Shown: piece after piece, positions 15,679 through 23,212 of the stretch
Layout: every line of letters begins with the position of its first letter
How positions within the stretch are numbered: the stretch's first letter is position 1
Source: Clostridiaceae bacterium
GTDB lineage: Bacteria > Bacillota > Clostridia > Saccharofermentanales > UBA5734
Reading direction: 5' to 3'
DNA: 40,330 bases
Assembly (NCBI GenBank): GCA_012520975.1
Contig: JAAYNF010000076.1
Span: 1 to 40,330, forward strand
Notes under the pieces: generated by a model
The model's database searches: none
The model's input: only the letters and a program-made list of their open reading frames with translations
Told to the model about the DNA's origin: nothing
Made by a program: the position numbers and the translations under genes

Positions 15679-16821
15679 CTACTCCAGGATGGCCGCCGCT
15701 TCCTTGAGCAGATCGATAATTTCCAGATGCTGAGGACAGGCCTGTTCACAGGCACCGCATTCAATGCAATCAGAGGCTTTGCCGCCACCGCCTGTGACCC
15801 AATTGTAGGCATTGCGGCTGCCGGTGAGATTGCCATAGACTTTGTAATCATTGACCAAACGGAAAACACCGGGAATATTGATTTGCTGCGGACAACCGTC
15901 AAGACAATATCGGCAGTCGGTGCAGGGAATAACCGGGATGTTGCTTAGGATATCCATGACTTGATCGATGACCAGGCGATCGCCATCGGTAAAGGGAACA
16001 AAAGAAGACATGGTTTCCAGATTGTCTTCCATTTGCTCCAGATTAGACATACCGCTGAGCACGGTGATCAAGCCGTCCAATGAGGCCGCGTAGCGCAGTG
16101 CCCATGCGGCGGCCGAATCGTCCGGACGGACGGCTTTAAACAGTCCCATGACCTCTTGGTTCATGTCGGCCAGAAAGCCTCCTTTGATCGGCTCCATGAT
16201 GACGATCGGCTTGCCCAGCCGGCGCGCCACCTCGTAGCAACGTCGGGACTGGGCTCGGCTGTCTTCATTTTCCCAGTCGGCATAATTAATTTGCAACTGC
16301 ACGAACTCGACTTCCGGACGAGCGGTCAAGATTTCTTCCAGAACCTCCGGTGTGTCGTGAAAAGAAAAACCGGCGTGACGGATCAAGCCTTCGGCTTTGA
16401 CTTGACGCAGAAAATCCCAAGCGCCGATGGTCTCCGAATGCTTATATTTTTCCTGATCAAGGGCATGCAGGAGATAAAAATCGAAATACCCGGCTTCGGT
16501 TCGCGCCAGCGATGTCTCAAACAATGGGCGCAGGTCGGCTTGCGTTTTGGCAAGACCCATGGGCATTTTGTCGGCCAATTGGAAGCTGTCTCGAGGGTAG
16601 CGGCGAACCAGAGCGTCCCGGGCCGCCATTTCGGAATTACCGTTGCCATAAACATAGGCGGTGTCAAAATAAGTGAACCCTCGTGCCATGAAACGATCGG
16701 TCATAGCCGTAACTTGTTCAATATCAATGGCGGCTGACGGGCTGGTCGGGCCAAGGGTGGGCAGACGCATGAGTCCAAAACCGAGCTTGGGGATGTCTTG
16801 CCCAAGGTAAGATGTCTTCAT
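15679..16821 (-). CDS. Aldo/keto reductase with C-terminal two-[4Fe-4S] ferredoxin domain
   Basis: A 380-residue protein. The N-terminal (beta/alpha)8 barrel (about 1-290) has the AKR catalytic residues in FTYFDTAYVYGNG (Asp, Tyr), QLADKMP (Lys) and YLLHALD (His). The C-terminal part (about 290-380) has CTDCRYCLDGCPQ and CIECGACEQACPQ, two CxxCxxCxxxCP ferredoxin motifs. This architecture is common in anaerobes and may couple carbonyl reduction to ferredoxin rather than only NAD(P)H; substrates are largely unknown. Start 16821 (MKTSYLG) follows CAGGAGG. It is the last gene of the LacI-led operon, 39 bases after the UroD-fold gene, hinting at reduction of a sugar- or aglycone-derived carbonyl. 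Confidence 0.88.
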   Translation of the reverse strand: MKTSYLGQDIPKLGFGLMRLPTLGPTSPSAAIDIEQVTAMTDRFMARGFTYFDTAYVYGNGNSEMAARDALVRRYPRDSFQLADKMPMGLAKTQADLRPLFETSLARTEAGYFDFYLLHALDQEKYKHSETIGAWDFLRQVKAEGLIRHAGFSFHDTPEVLEEILTARPEVEFVQLQINYADWENEDSRAQSRRCYEVARRLGKPIVIMEPIKGGFLADMNQEVMGLFKAVRPDDSAAAWALRYAASLDGLITVLSGMSNLEQMEDNLETMSSFVPFTDGDRLVIDQVMDILSNIPVIPCTDCRYCLDGCPQQINIPGVFRLVNDYKVYGNLTGSRNAYNWVTGGGGKASDCIECGACEQACPQHLEIIDLLKEAAAILE

Positions 16822-16860
16822 GTATGGTTCCTCCTGGATGAATATCAATTGAATCTTAAA

Positions 16861-17871
16861 TCATGAACGGTTTTTACCAAACCATTCTTGGCCATAGACC
16901 TTGATCTCATCAAGATAGATGCGTTCAACTTCCGGATGAATGGCAAATAGATTAGGCATGCAGGGAATAAAGTAATTTTGCGGGCAATAGGTATCGATGC
17001 AGCGGCGCACTTCATCACGAATGACCTGTTCATCGTAATCCGGATGATCGATGACCTGGGCATCGATCCCTCCCATTAAAGCCATACGGCCGTCCAGCTT
17101 GCGTTGGATAGCGACGATATCGTTTTGTGGAATGACGCCTTGCCAAATGTCGATTCCCATCTCAGCCATATCCTCGACGATGGGTTCGCAGAAGCTGTCG
17201 GAATGATGCATGAAAATAATGCCGGCGGACTTGACAAAATCAACGATCCGCTGGTGCTGGGGCTTGATGATCGCCCGCCAGACTTCGGGAGCAAGGAATA
17301 AATTATGTTTGCTGCCCCAATCATCGTGGTAATGGATGACATCGGGTTTGAGCTTGTCGATCACGCGTTCCAAATGGCCGATTTTCCAATCAGCCAGTGC
17401 CGTAACCAGGCCGGTCATGGCTTCCGGTTCCAGCATATAATTGCACAGAGCGTCCTCAAAACCCATTAAGGCATGGGACAATTCGAAAATACCGGCAAAG
17501 ATCATGGGCATGACCATGGATTGGCTGCGATCCACTTCGGCCGCCACACGTTGGGCGAAAGACCAATCGTGGCCATCCAGCTCCGGGAACTTAACAAAAT
17601 CCTCCCAACAGGTAATATCTTTGATAACCAGATTATCCGCTGTGTGCAGAGGAATTGCAGCCGGTGCGCCGGTCTGCAGGATCCATTGCACGCCCCAGGC
17701 ATCGTAATAAGGCTCGTCCAAGGTTTTTTTGATGGGCTGGATACTTCCGCTGATCGCATCAAACAGAAAGACCGAACCGGGAAAAGAGCCGGAAAAAGGC
17801 TCCCAAGGTTGCGGGATCCAAGCGGGATTGTCATTGTTGATGGTACGGAGCCAGTTTTCTTTCTTATTCAT
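16861..17871 (-). CDS. Uroporphyrinogen decarboxylase-fold protein (MtaA/CmuA-like), catabolic context
   Basis: A 336-residue URO-D superfamily TIM-barrel protein. Motifs are MPMIFAGIFELSHALMGFEDAL (about 120-141), 'VIHYHDDWGSK', and IIFMHHSDSFCEPIVEDMAEMGIDIWQGV (about 215-245), which places the His-Ser/Cys metal-ligand region as in corrinoid methyltransferases. Heme-synthesis HemE is unlikely: its N-terminal substrate-binding Arg motif is absent and the context is sugar catabolism. MtaA/CmuA relatives transfer methyl groups to or from corrinoid proteins, but no corrinoid protein is in the operon. It lies between the deglycosidase alpha subunit (75-base gap) and the aldo/keto reductase. Start 17871 follows AAAGGAT. 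Function is not established. Confidence 0.75.
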   Translation of the reverse strand: MNKKENWLRTINNDNPAWIPQPWEPFSGSFPGSVFLFDAISGSIQPIKKTLDEPYYDAWGVQWILQTGAPAAIPLHTADNLVIKDITCWEDFVKFPELDGHDWSFAQRVAAEVDRSQSMVMPMIFAGIFELSHALMGFEDALCNYMLEPEAMTGLVTALADWKIGHLERVIDKLKPDVIHYHDDWGSKHNLFLAPEVWRAIIKPQHQRIVDFVKSAGIIFMHHSDSFCEPIVEDMAEMGIDIWQGVIPQNDIVAIQRKLDGRMALMGGIDAQVIDHPDYDEQVIRDEVRRCIDTYCPQNYFIPCMPNLFAIHPEVERIYLDEIKVYGQEWFGKNRS

Positions 17872-17946
17872 GGCGAATATCCTTTCAAAGATAAGATTTG
17901 CACCGAAAGAGTGAAGGTCGATCCGCTTGTCCGCCGCAATCGCCTG

Positions 17947-18924
17947 TCAACCGATGAGTCTTCTCATCATGACATGGTGGCGGCGAACCTGCTCGATCTC
18001 ATCGGGCTCTTCGGCACCAATATAGAGACGCTGCCCTTCAAACTCACTGCAGATGTAACCATTATAACCAATATCCTTAAGAACGGCGATTGGAGATTGG
18101 TAATCGATGCCGGTCTCGTTGCATTGTTCATCCATATCGTAAAATTTTCCGTGACAGTGAATAATGTACGAGGCATAGTCACGCATCCGATCCGGCTGAC
18201 TGAAACGATTGCGCGCCCAAGACATGGCCACGCCGGTTTCGGCCTGTCCGCCCCCCATTTCTTTGACGATGCCAAGCAAAAACTCGGTTGGCTTATTGTC
18301 GGCGCAGGCCACCGCAATCGCCTCCAGAATGTGAGGATCGGCTCCTTTTTGCAGGGCATTGGTCAGAAGCTTTCGCGCCGGTCGTTTGGCAAAAATACCA
18401 AAATCGATAATCAGACCGGCAAATCGGCTGCCGTTTCTGACGACCATATCCATATATTCCACTGTCCAACGGGAGTTGAGTGTCATTGGCGCGTGGATTT
18501 CCAGTCCCATCTTTACACCGTAGTGCTCGGCGAACGGCAGGCTGGCTTCGACGATTTCCTTGCGAACCGGGCACAGGACACGAAGGGTTTTAAAGCCCAA
18601 ACGAGATGCCAATTTGAGATCCCGAGCCATCTGGTCAACCTGCTCGCGCTTGGTCAGAATACGGTTTTTATAAAGCATCCAGTCGATAAAAGAATCCATG
18701 CAGGTGGGTTCGGTTTGATATTTTTCCATCCATGCGAACCAGCGTTCGACATCCGCTTCGGATGGATCAGGATAAGAGCCAACCGGCATCTGCTCGGGGA
18801 TCAGCTCTACTCCATGCGCCCCCACCACATTGGCGGTTGCGTCGATCAGCTGCTCCAGATTTTTTTGGCCGGTATAATAAGCCTGTTGATAACTGTAAAA
18901 GGAAACCCCTAATTTGATGCCCAT
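17947..18924 (-). CDS. C-glycoside deglycosidase alpha subunit-like TIM-barrel protein (AP-endonuclease-2 family)
   Basis: A 325-residue xylose-isomerase-like TIM barrel. The expected metal-ligand set is visible in order: Glu142 (MGLEIHAP), Asp174 (LIIDFGIF), a His in IIHCHGKF (256 or 258) and Glu294 (ICSEFEG). Such barrels include sugar isomerases/epimerases and the catalytic alpha subunit (DgpC/CarC type) of C-glycoside deglycosidases, which eliminate the aglycone from 3-oxo-C-glucosides. The small gene just upstream is recognisably the beta subunit of that complex, which decides this call. Start 18924 follows AGGAGC; the longer in-frame reading overlaps the beta-subunit gene. Without a neighbouring 3-dehydrogenase, the substrate remains open. 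Confidence 0.75.
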   Translation of the reverse strand: MGIKLGVSFYSYQQAYYTGQKNLEQLIDATANVVGAHGVELIPEQMPVGSYPDPSEADVERWFAWMEKYQTEPTCMDSFIDWMLYKNRILTKREQVDQMARDLKLASRLGFKTLRVLCPVRKEIVEASLPFAEHYGVKMGLEIHAPMTLNSRWTVEYMDMVVRNGSRFAGLIIDFGIFAKRPARKLLTNALQKGADPHILEAIAVACADNKPTEFLLGIVKEMGGGQAETGVAMSWARNRFSQPDRMRDYASYIIHCHGKFYDMDEQCNETGIDYQSPIAVLKDIGYNGYICSEFEGQRLYIGAEEPDEIEQVRRHHVMMRRLIG

Positions 18925-18947
18925 GGATAAAGCTCCTAGTCTTTCAT

Positions 18948-19346
18948 TTAACCGCCCATCGGACTGACGTTTTCCAGAACAACCGTGAAAGGACGCGTGC
19001 CGCCCATGTAGCTGATGCGGATGGAGACCGTGACCTCGATTCGATGCATACCCAAAGGGATTCCTCCCGGAAGCGGCACAAAGACGGTTGCTTTCTCGCC
19101 GAACTCCCAACGAAAGGTGGTCTGGGTCTCCATTTCCTTAAAGGTAAAGGTTTCGCCGCTCACCGAAAAGGTCAGCTGATCACGGGTGAACAGGCGGTCG
19201 TTGAAACGAACTTGGATGTCCTCCACCAAGCTGAGACAGACCCCCCGGTAATAGGGAATCTTCAATTTGACGATAAACCCGGTTCCGACTCCGTTCTCCA
19301 CGACGCTCTGAATGTCGTCTCTGGCCAACATATGCTTTTCGTACAT
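18948..19346 (-). CDS. C-glycoside deglycosidase beta subunit-like protein (DUF6379/CGDB family)
   Basis: A 132-residue beta-rich protein. Its order of features, R-D-[DS] near residue 9, VVENGVGTGFIVKLKIPYYRG (about 15-35), EDIQVRFNDRLF, FTFKEM, WEFGEKATVFVPLPGGIPLGMHRIEV and the end 'YMGGTRPF', matches what I recall of DgpB-type beta subunits of C-glycoside deglycosidase. In those enzymes the small subunit wraps the alpha TIM barrel and the pair forms the active hetero-oligomer. The alpha-like gene follows after 23 bases. GCAGGAGAA precedes the ATG. Family membership is by memory; a profile search would settle it. Confidence 0.72.
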   Translation of the reverse strand: MYEKHMLARDDIQSVVENGVGTGFIVKLKIPYYRGVCLSLVEDIQVRFNDRLFTRDQLTFSVSGETFTFKEMETQTTFRWEFGEKATVFVPLPGGIPLGMHRIEVTVSIRISYMGGTRPFTVVLENVSPMGG

Positions 19347-19374
19347 CGTGCTTCTCCTGCGATGATTGATTTAT

Positions 19375-20382
19375 TTAGGGTTTGGATCGGGTTGCCGTTG
19401 AATCGCGCCAGATCAGTTCATGTTTGAAAATAACCTGCCGGGGCACATTCAGCTGCCCTTCGATCTTGGCCACCAAAAGCTGCATGGCTTCACGTCCCAT
19501 GGCTTCGTAGGGCTGCCGGATGGCGGTTAGGGTGGGACGCAAAATCTCATTGATGGGCTGGTCGTCCAGTGATGTTACGGCGATCTGTTGTGGTACTGCC
19601 AGTCCTTTTTCACGAAAGACATTCAAGCAGGCAATGGCGATCTGGTTTTGCTCACAAATAACAGCATCCGGCTGTTCATCAGGGGGCAGTGCGGCAAACC
19701 GGTCGGCGATTTGAACGGCTTGGATAAAATCGTTGCGCAAAAAATTACAGTGAACCAGAAACCGCGGATCCACTTCGACTCGATTGTCCGCAAGTGCCTT
19801 GAGGAAACCTTTGCGACGACTGATAGTCATTTGGAGCATGATGTCTTCGGCGCCGGATGAAACCAAGGCAATTCGGCGGCACCCCTGCTGTAAGAGCTGC
19901 TCGGTCAACCGGTAAGTCGCGGCTTCATTATCGATGGATACCGAGCAGGCGTTCGGCATATTGACGGCGCTACCGCACTGCACCATGCTGAAGGTTCTGT
20001 TGACCTCGGCCATAATGTCTTCTTCCATCATGTTCATAAACAGGATTCCGCTGGCCATGCCGTTTTTGATTCGCCGGCCGTAATCCTGTTTTCCAAAATG
20101 GCGTGTGTGCATCAGGATTACTTCATAATCCAGCTGTGCCGCCGCCCGATAAATACCGTTGAGCATCGGCTCGACAAACCCGAGACCTGCGACCAGAACA
20201 GTTTTGCTGCGCGCGTTACGCAGATTACGGCCCATGATATTCGGTTCGTAATCCAAGGCCTTGACCGCCTTGAGAACTTTTTCCCGTGTTTGGGCGCTGA
20301 CCGGATAATTGTTGTTTAGGGTCCGTGACACGGTCATGGCCGACACGCCGGCCAGCCGAGCCACATCTTTGATTGACGCCAT
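19375..20382 (-). CDS. LacI-family transcriptional regulator
   Basis: A 335-residue regulator. The helix-turn-helix is at residues 4-25 (IKDVARLAGVSAMTVSRTLNNN), followed by the hinge helix 'NIMGRNLRNARS' and a periplasmic-binding-protein-like effector domain (about 60-325) with the typical 'AVTSLDDQP' and 'TAIRQPYEAMGREAMQLL'. It heads the deglycosidase operon and is 28 bases upstream of the beta-subunit gene, so it most likely senses a (keto)sugar or glycoside and controls its own operon through the site at 20450-20461. The 9-codon leader ORF ends just upstream in the same frame. The start MASIKDVA is the family norm. Confidence 0.95.
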   Translation of the reverse strand: MASIKDVARLAGVSAMTVSRTLNNNYPVSAQTREKVLKAVKALDYEPNIMGRNLRNARSKTVLVAGLGFVEPMLNGIYRAAAQLDYEVILMHTRHFGKQDYGRRIKNGMASGILFMNMMEEDIMAEVNRTFSMVQCGSAVNMPNACSVSIDNEAATYRLTEQLLQQGCRRIALVSSGAEDIMLQMTISRRKGFLKALADNRVEVDPRFLVHCNFLRNDFIQAVQIADRFAALPPDEQPDAVICEQNQIAIACLNVFREKGLAVPQQIAVTSLDDQPINEILRPTLTAIRQPYEAMGREAMQLLVAKIEGQLNVPRQVIFKHELIWRDSTATRSKP

Positions 20383-20385
20383 GAC

Positions 20386-20415
20386 CTATTCCTTGCCAAG
20401 GTATTTTTGATTCAT
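20386..20415 (-). CDS. Nine-codon leader ORF preceding lacI
   Basis: ATG to TAG encodes MNQKYLGKE and is preceded by GCAGGAGG at ideal spacing. It is in frame with the lacI start, separated only by TAG-GTC. The lacI start itself has only AAGGA lying inside the leader, so lacI translation may depend on coupling to the leader. It could also be an accidental short frame. Confidence 0.35.
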   Translation of the reverse strand: MNQKYLGKE

Positions 20416-20449
20416 AACGCGGCCTCCTGCGAAACTGCGGTTTCGGATA

Positions 20450-20461
20450 GATAACGATACC
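20450..20461 (-). promoter_or_regulatory. Candidate LacI-family operator
   Basis: GATAACGATACC is an imperfect dyad centred on CG (G.TA.CG.TA.C), the usual centre for LacI-family sites, and lies about 10 bases downstream of the -10 element of the lacI promoter, over the expected start point. Autoregulation is inferred. Confidence 0.45.
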
Positions 20462-20470
20462 TATGCTAAA

Positions 20471-20499
20471 ATGATAAATAGTAGCTTAGGGGATGTCAA
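20471..20499 (-). promoter_or_regulatory. Sigma-70 promoter of the lacI-led operon
   Basis: On the minus strand a perfect TTGACA is followed by 17 bases and TATCAT. It is about 90 bases upstream of the lacI start. Confidence 0.75.
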
Positions 20500-20525
20500 G
20501 AGAAATTTCCGCGGCTCGGATCGTA

Positions 20526-20554
20526 TGGAAAGACCGCCGCCAAGCATCTATAAT
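20526..20554 (+). promoter_or_regulatory. Promoter of pcm
   Basis: TGGAAA, a 17-base spacer and a perfect TATAAT lie about 50 bases before the pcm start. Confidence 0.55.
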
Positions 20555-20603
20555 ATATATAGGGTGACAGCGTCCGCTTAACGGTGATACGAGGTGATAT
20601 GGA

Positions 20604-21194
20604 GTGCGTTGTTCAATTGAGGAATATTATCGTAAATTGGATCGGTCCTTGTTTATTGATAATGTCAACAAAAACTGGGCGGATCTGGATCGACCGTTGC
20701 CGATCGGATTTGGACAGACCATTTCCCAACCCAGCTTGGTTTTGGCCATGACCCAACAGCTCAACCCGCAAAGCCATGACCGCGTTCTGGAGATCGGCAC
20801 CGGATCGGGCTATCAGACGGCTCTTCTTGCCGCCTTTGCCCAAGAGGTTTTCACGGTCGAGCGGATCGCCGAGCTGTCCAGCAAGGCTCGTCAGCGACTC
20901 GACCGGATGGGATTTGTCAATATCCAATATAAAATCGGCGACGGCAGCTTGGGTTGGCCGGAGTTCGAGCCTTACGACAAAATCATGGTGACCGCCGCCG
21001 CCGCCGCGATTCCGGATGAGTTGATCCAGCAGCTGGGGCTTGGCGGGCGCATGATCATCCCGGTCGGCCCGCCCGGAATGCAGGAACTCTTATTGGTCAA
21101 GAAGAGCCGGCAGGGACAGGTCACAAGCCGAATCCTTGAGCAGGTGGTTTTTGTTGAATTGAAAGGACGCTACGGCTGGGGCACCGGTGATTGA
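20604..21194 (+). CDS. pcm: Protein-L-isoaspartate O-methyltransferase
   Basis: A 196-residue cytosolic SAM-dependent methyltransferase that repairs isoaspartyl damage in proteins. The family signature GQTISQPSLVLAMTQQL (about 37-53), motif I RVLEIGTGSGYQTALLA (about 60-76), VFTVERIAEL and the YDKIMVTAAAAAIPDELIQQL segment are all present. The GTG start is chosen because GAGGTG lies seven bases upstream; no suitable ATG is available in frame. It has its own promoter and is convergent with the MATE gene 25 bases downstream. Confidence 0.93.
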   Translation: MRCSIEEYYRKLDRSLFIDNVNKNWADLDRPLPIGFGQTISQPSLVLAMTQQLNPQSHDRVLEIGTGSGYQTALLAAFAQEVFTVERIAELSSKARQRLDRMGFVNIQYKIGDGSLGWPEFEPYDKIMVTAAAAAIPDELIQQLGLGGRMIIPVGPPGMQELLLVKKSRQGQVTSRILEQVVFVELKGRYGWGTGD

Positions 21195-21219
21195 CCCGTA
21201 ACATGGCGTCGGGAAATGA

Positions 21220-22599
21220 TCAGGATGCTGCTGCTTCCTGTTCTCGTGTGTGGGTCAGGTTTTTGATCCAGCGGAAGCGGTTGACTTTTACCACGGCCAC
21301 TAGGCATTTAAGCACTTGGTCGGATTTCAGGCAGGCAAAAACAATGATGGGTGATGCCTGAAAAACATAGGCTGCGATGGCCGCTGAAGGGATGACAATC
21401 AGCCAAACAAAAATCAAATCATTGATCAGTACGAAATGGATGGCGCCGCCGGCGCGGACAATGCCGGTCAGTGACGGCATCTGGTAGGCCATGCCCACAG
21501 CCGTAACCGACAGCACGGTCAACATGCCAAGGGTCATGGTCATGGTTTCCGGTTGCAGATTCTTGTACACCAACGGCAGGAGATCTTTGGCGAAAAAGAG
21601 CAGAATGCCGGTCGCCAAGCCGACGGCGACAAAGAGAATCTGTAAAGTCCGAGCATATTCCTTGACCTTGGGAATGTCGCCTTGACCGACGGTCTGGCCA
21701 ATAACAACCGCCGAAGCTCCTGCCATTCCGTGGATCGCCACACTGAAAATCTGAAAAACAGTATTGGCCACACTGACCGAGGCGGTGGCGGTGGCACCCA
21801 AGTGACCGATGATAAAGCCCTGAGCCGCAAGATTGAAGCCCCAGAAAATGTCGCCGAGGATGACCGGCAGGCCGTAACGAAAAAAGCGCCTTAACAGCTC
21901 GGCTTCGAAGAGCAGAAGATCCGCCGGACGCATCTGCAGTTTCCGGTCAAACCGGGTGACATAGACAAATATAGCAACGGTTTCGAGAATGCGAGCAATC
22001 AGCGTGGCAATGGCCGCGCCACGCACTCCAAGAGCCGGCGCGCCGAGATTGCCGAAAATCAGCACCCAGTTGAGGAAGACATTGACGGCAAAGGTCATGA
22101 TGGACAAATAGAGCCCGATGCGAACGTTTTCCACGCAGCGCATGGAAGCCACCAGAACCTGTGTGATGCAAAAAAAGATATAAGTAAAACGGATAACCCG
22201 CAGGTATTCCAAAGATGCCGCCACAACACCGGCATCCTTGGTAAAGAAGCCCATGATTTGTTCCGGCAGGATCAAAGTGGCCAGTAAAAAAATCAAACCG
22301 GCGCCAAGGGCGAATCTTAGCGCGATGCCGATAATGATTTTGACACTGCGCCCATCCCGTTTGCCCCAGTATTGCGCTGAAAGCACAACCAAGGCAGCGC
22401 TCAGACCGACGATCAGCATATGGAGAATGGCTTGAAGCTGATTGGCGATGAAAATGCCGGAAAGAGCCAATTCTCCCAATGAACCGACCATCAGATTGTC
22501 GGTCAGGTTGACAGCGTAAGTGACGATGTTCTGCAAAGCCAAGGGCACCATCAGCAAAGCAATGCGTTTGTAGAATCCTTTTTCGCGAGTCATAATCAT
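21220..22599 (-). CDS. MATE-family multidrug/metabolite exporter
   Basis: A 459-residue inner-membrane protein with about 12 hydrophobic helices in two homologous halves, the MATE/NorM layout. Typical segments are ALLMVPLALQNIVTYAVNLTDNLMVGSLGELALSG near the N terminus and, at the start of the second half, YGLPVILGDIFWGFNLAAQGFIIGHLG. MATE proteins use Na+ or H+ gradients to expel cationic drugs or metabolites. There are two in-frame ATGs (22599, 22593) and neither has a strong ribosome-binding site. It is monocistronic with its own promoter at 22646-22674; the substrate cannot be inferred. Confidence 0.92.
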   Translation of the reverse strand: MIMTREKGFYKRIALLMVPLALQNIVTYAVNLTDNLMVGSLGELALSGIFIANQLQAILHMLIVGLSAALVVLSAQYWGKRDGRSVKIIIGIALRFALGAGLIFLLATLILPEQIMGFFTKDAGVVAASLEYLRVIRFTYIFFCITQVLVASMRCVENVRIGLYLSIMTFAVNVFLNWVLIFGNLGAPALGVRGAAIATLIARILETVAIFVYVTRFDRKLQMRPADLLLFEAELLRRFFRYGLPVILGDIFWGFNLAAQGFIIGHLGATATASVSVANTVFQIFSVAIHGMAGASAVVIGQTVGQGDIPKVKEYARTLQILFVAVGLATGILLFFAKDLLPLVYKNLQPETMTMTLGMLTVLSVTAVGMAYQMPSLTGIVRAGGAIHFVLINDLIFVWLIVIPSAAIAAYVFQASPIIVFACLKSDQVLKCLVAVVKVNRFRWIKNLTHTREQEAAAS

Positions 22600-22645
22600 A
22601 AGAACACACGTCCAATCCGGATTGCAAACTTTTGTTTATGGAAGC

Positions 22646-22674
22646 AGTATAGCTCAGCTTTCAAATCTAATCAA
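22646..22674 (-). promoter_or_regulatory. Promoter of the MATE exporter gene
   Basis: On the minus strand TTGATT, a 17-base spacer and TATACT lie about 47 bases upstream of the gene. Confidence 0.6.
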
Positions 22675-22709
22675 TTGTTTACTGAAAATTTTCACAGGCA
22701 ATTGGGGGA

Positions 22710-22738
22710 TGGGCATCGGCGCAAGCCTTTGCTAAAAT
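22710..22738 (+). promoter_or_regulatory. Possible promoter of cdd
   Basis: TGGGCA, a 17-base spacer and TAAAAT end 24 bases before the ATG at 22763. Confidence 0.4.
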
Positions 22739-22762
22739 AAACGGGTAACGAGGAGGTGCCAA

Positions 22763-23188
22763 ATGACCGTAGAAACAAAAAAAAGAATGCCGATTACCGA
22801 TGCGGAACTGATCGAGTTGGCAAATCAAGCCAGACAAAGGGCCTATGCGCCCTATTCCGGTTTCCATGTGGGTGCGGCTCTGATCGATGACCAAGGGCGC
22901 GTCTTTACCGGATGCAATATTGAAAATGCCTCCTACGGAGCCACCAATTGCGCGGAGCGAACGGCGATTTTCAAAGCTGTCTCCGAGGGCGGCCGGCAGA
23001 TTCGAAAACTGGCGGCTATTTGTGATCAGGAGACACCCTGTATGCCGTGCGGCATTTGTCGCCAAGTCATAGCCGAGTTCGCCGCCGCTGATTTTGAGCT
23101 GTTGGCAGCCGGTTCATCGGGTAATTTCAAACGCTACACTCAAGAAGCCTTACTGCCGGACGCTTTTGTTCTGCCAACAAAACCTTGA
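22763..23188 (+). CDS. cdd: Cytidine deaminase
   Basis: A 141-residue homotetrameric-type cytidine deaminase that converts (deoxy)cytidine to (deoxy)uridine in pyrimidine salvage. Zinc-site motifs are complete: NCAERTAIF with the catalytic Glu (about 54-62) and PCGICRQ (about 94-100), plus YSGFHVGAALID and CNIENASYG upstream. The ribosome-binding site GAGGAGGTG is strong. It stands alone between the divergent MATE exporter and the convergent LarA gene. Confidence 0.95.
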   Translation: MTVETKKRMPITDAELIELANQARQRAYAPYSGFHVGAALIDDQGRVFTGCNIENASYGATNCAERTAIFKAVSEGGRQIRKLAAICDQETPCMPCGICRQVIAEFAAADFELLAAGSSGNFKRYTQEALLPDAFVLPTKP

Positions 23189-23212
23189 TTCTCTATGCGG
23201 TTTCCGTGTTGC

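Noticed and set aside
16861-17871. HemE (heme biosynthesis uroporphyrinogen decarboxylase)
   Set aside because: The fold is shared, but the N-terminal substrate-binding Arg motif of HemE is missing and the operon is catabolic; the same applies to 33982-35058.
17473-18912. Long open frame (479 codons) on the plus strand across the deglycosidase and URO-D-fold genes
   Set aside because: Antisense to genes with clear motifs and ribosome-binding sites; no family features.
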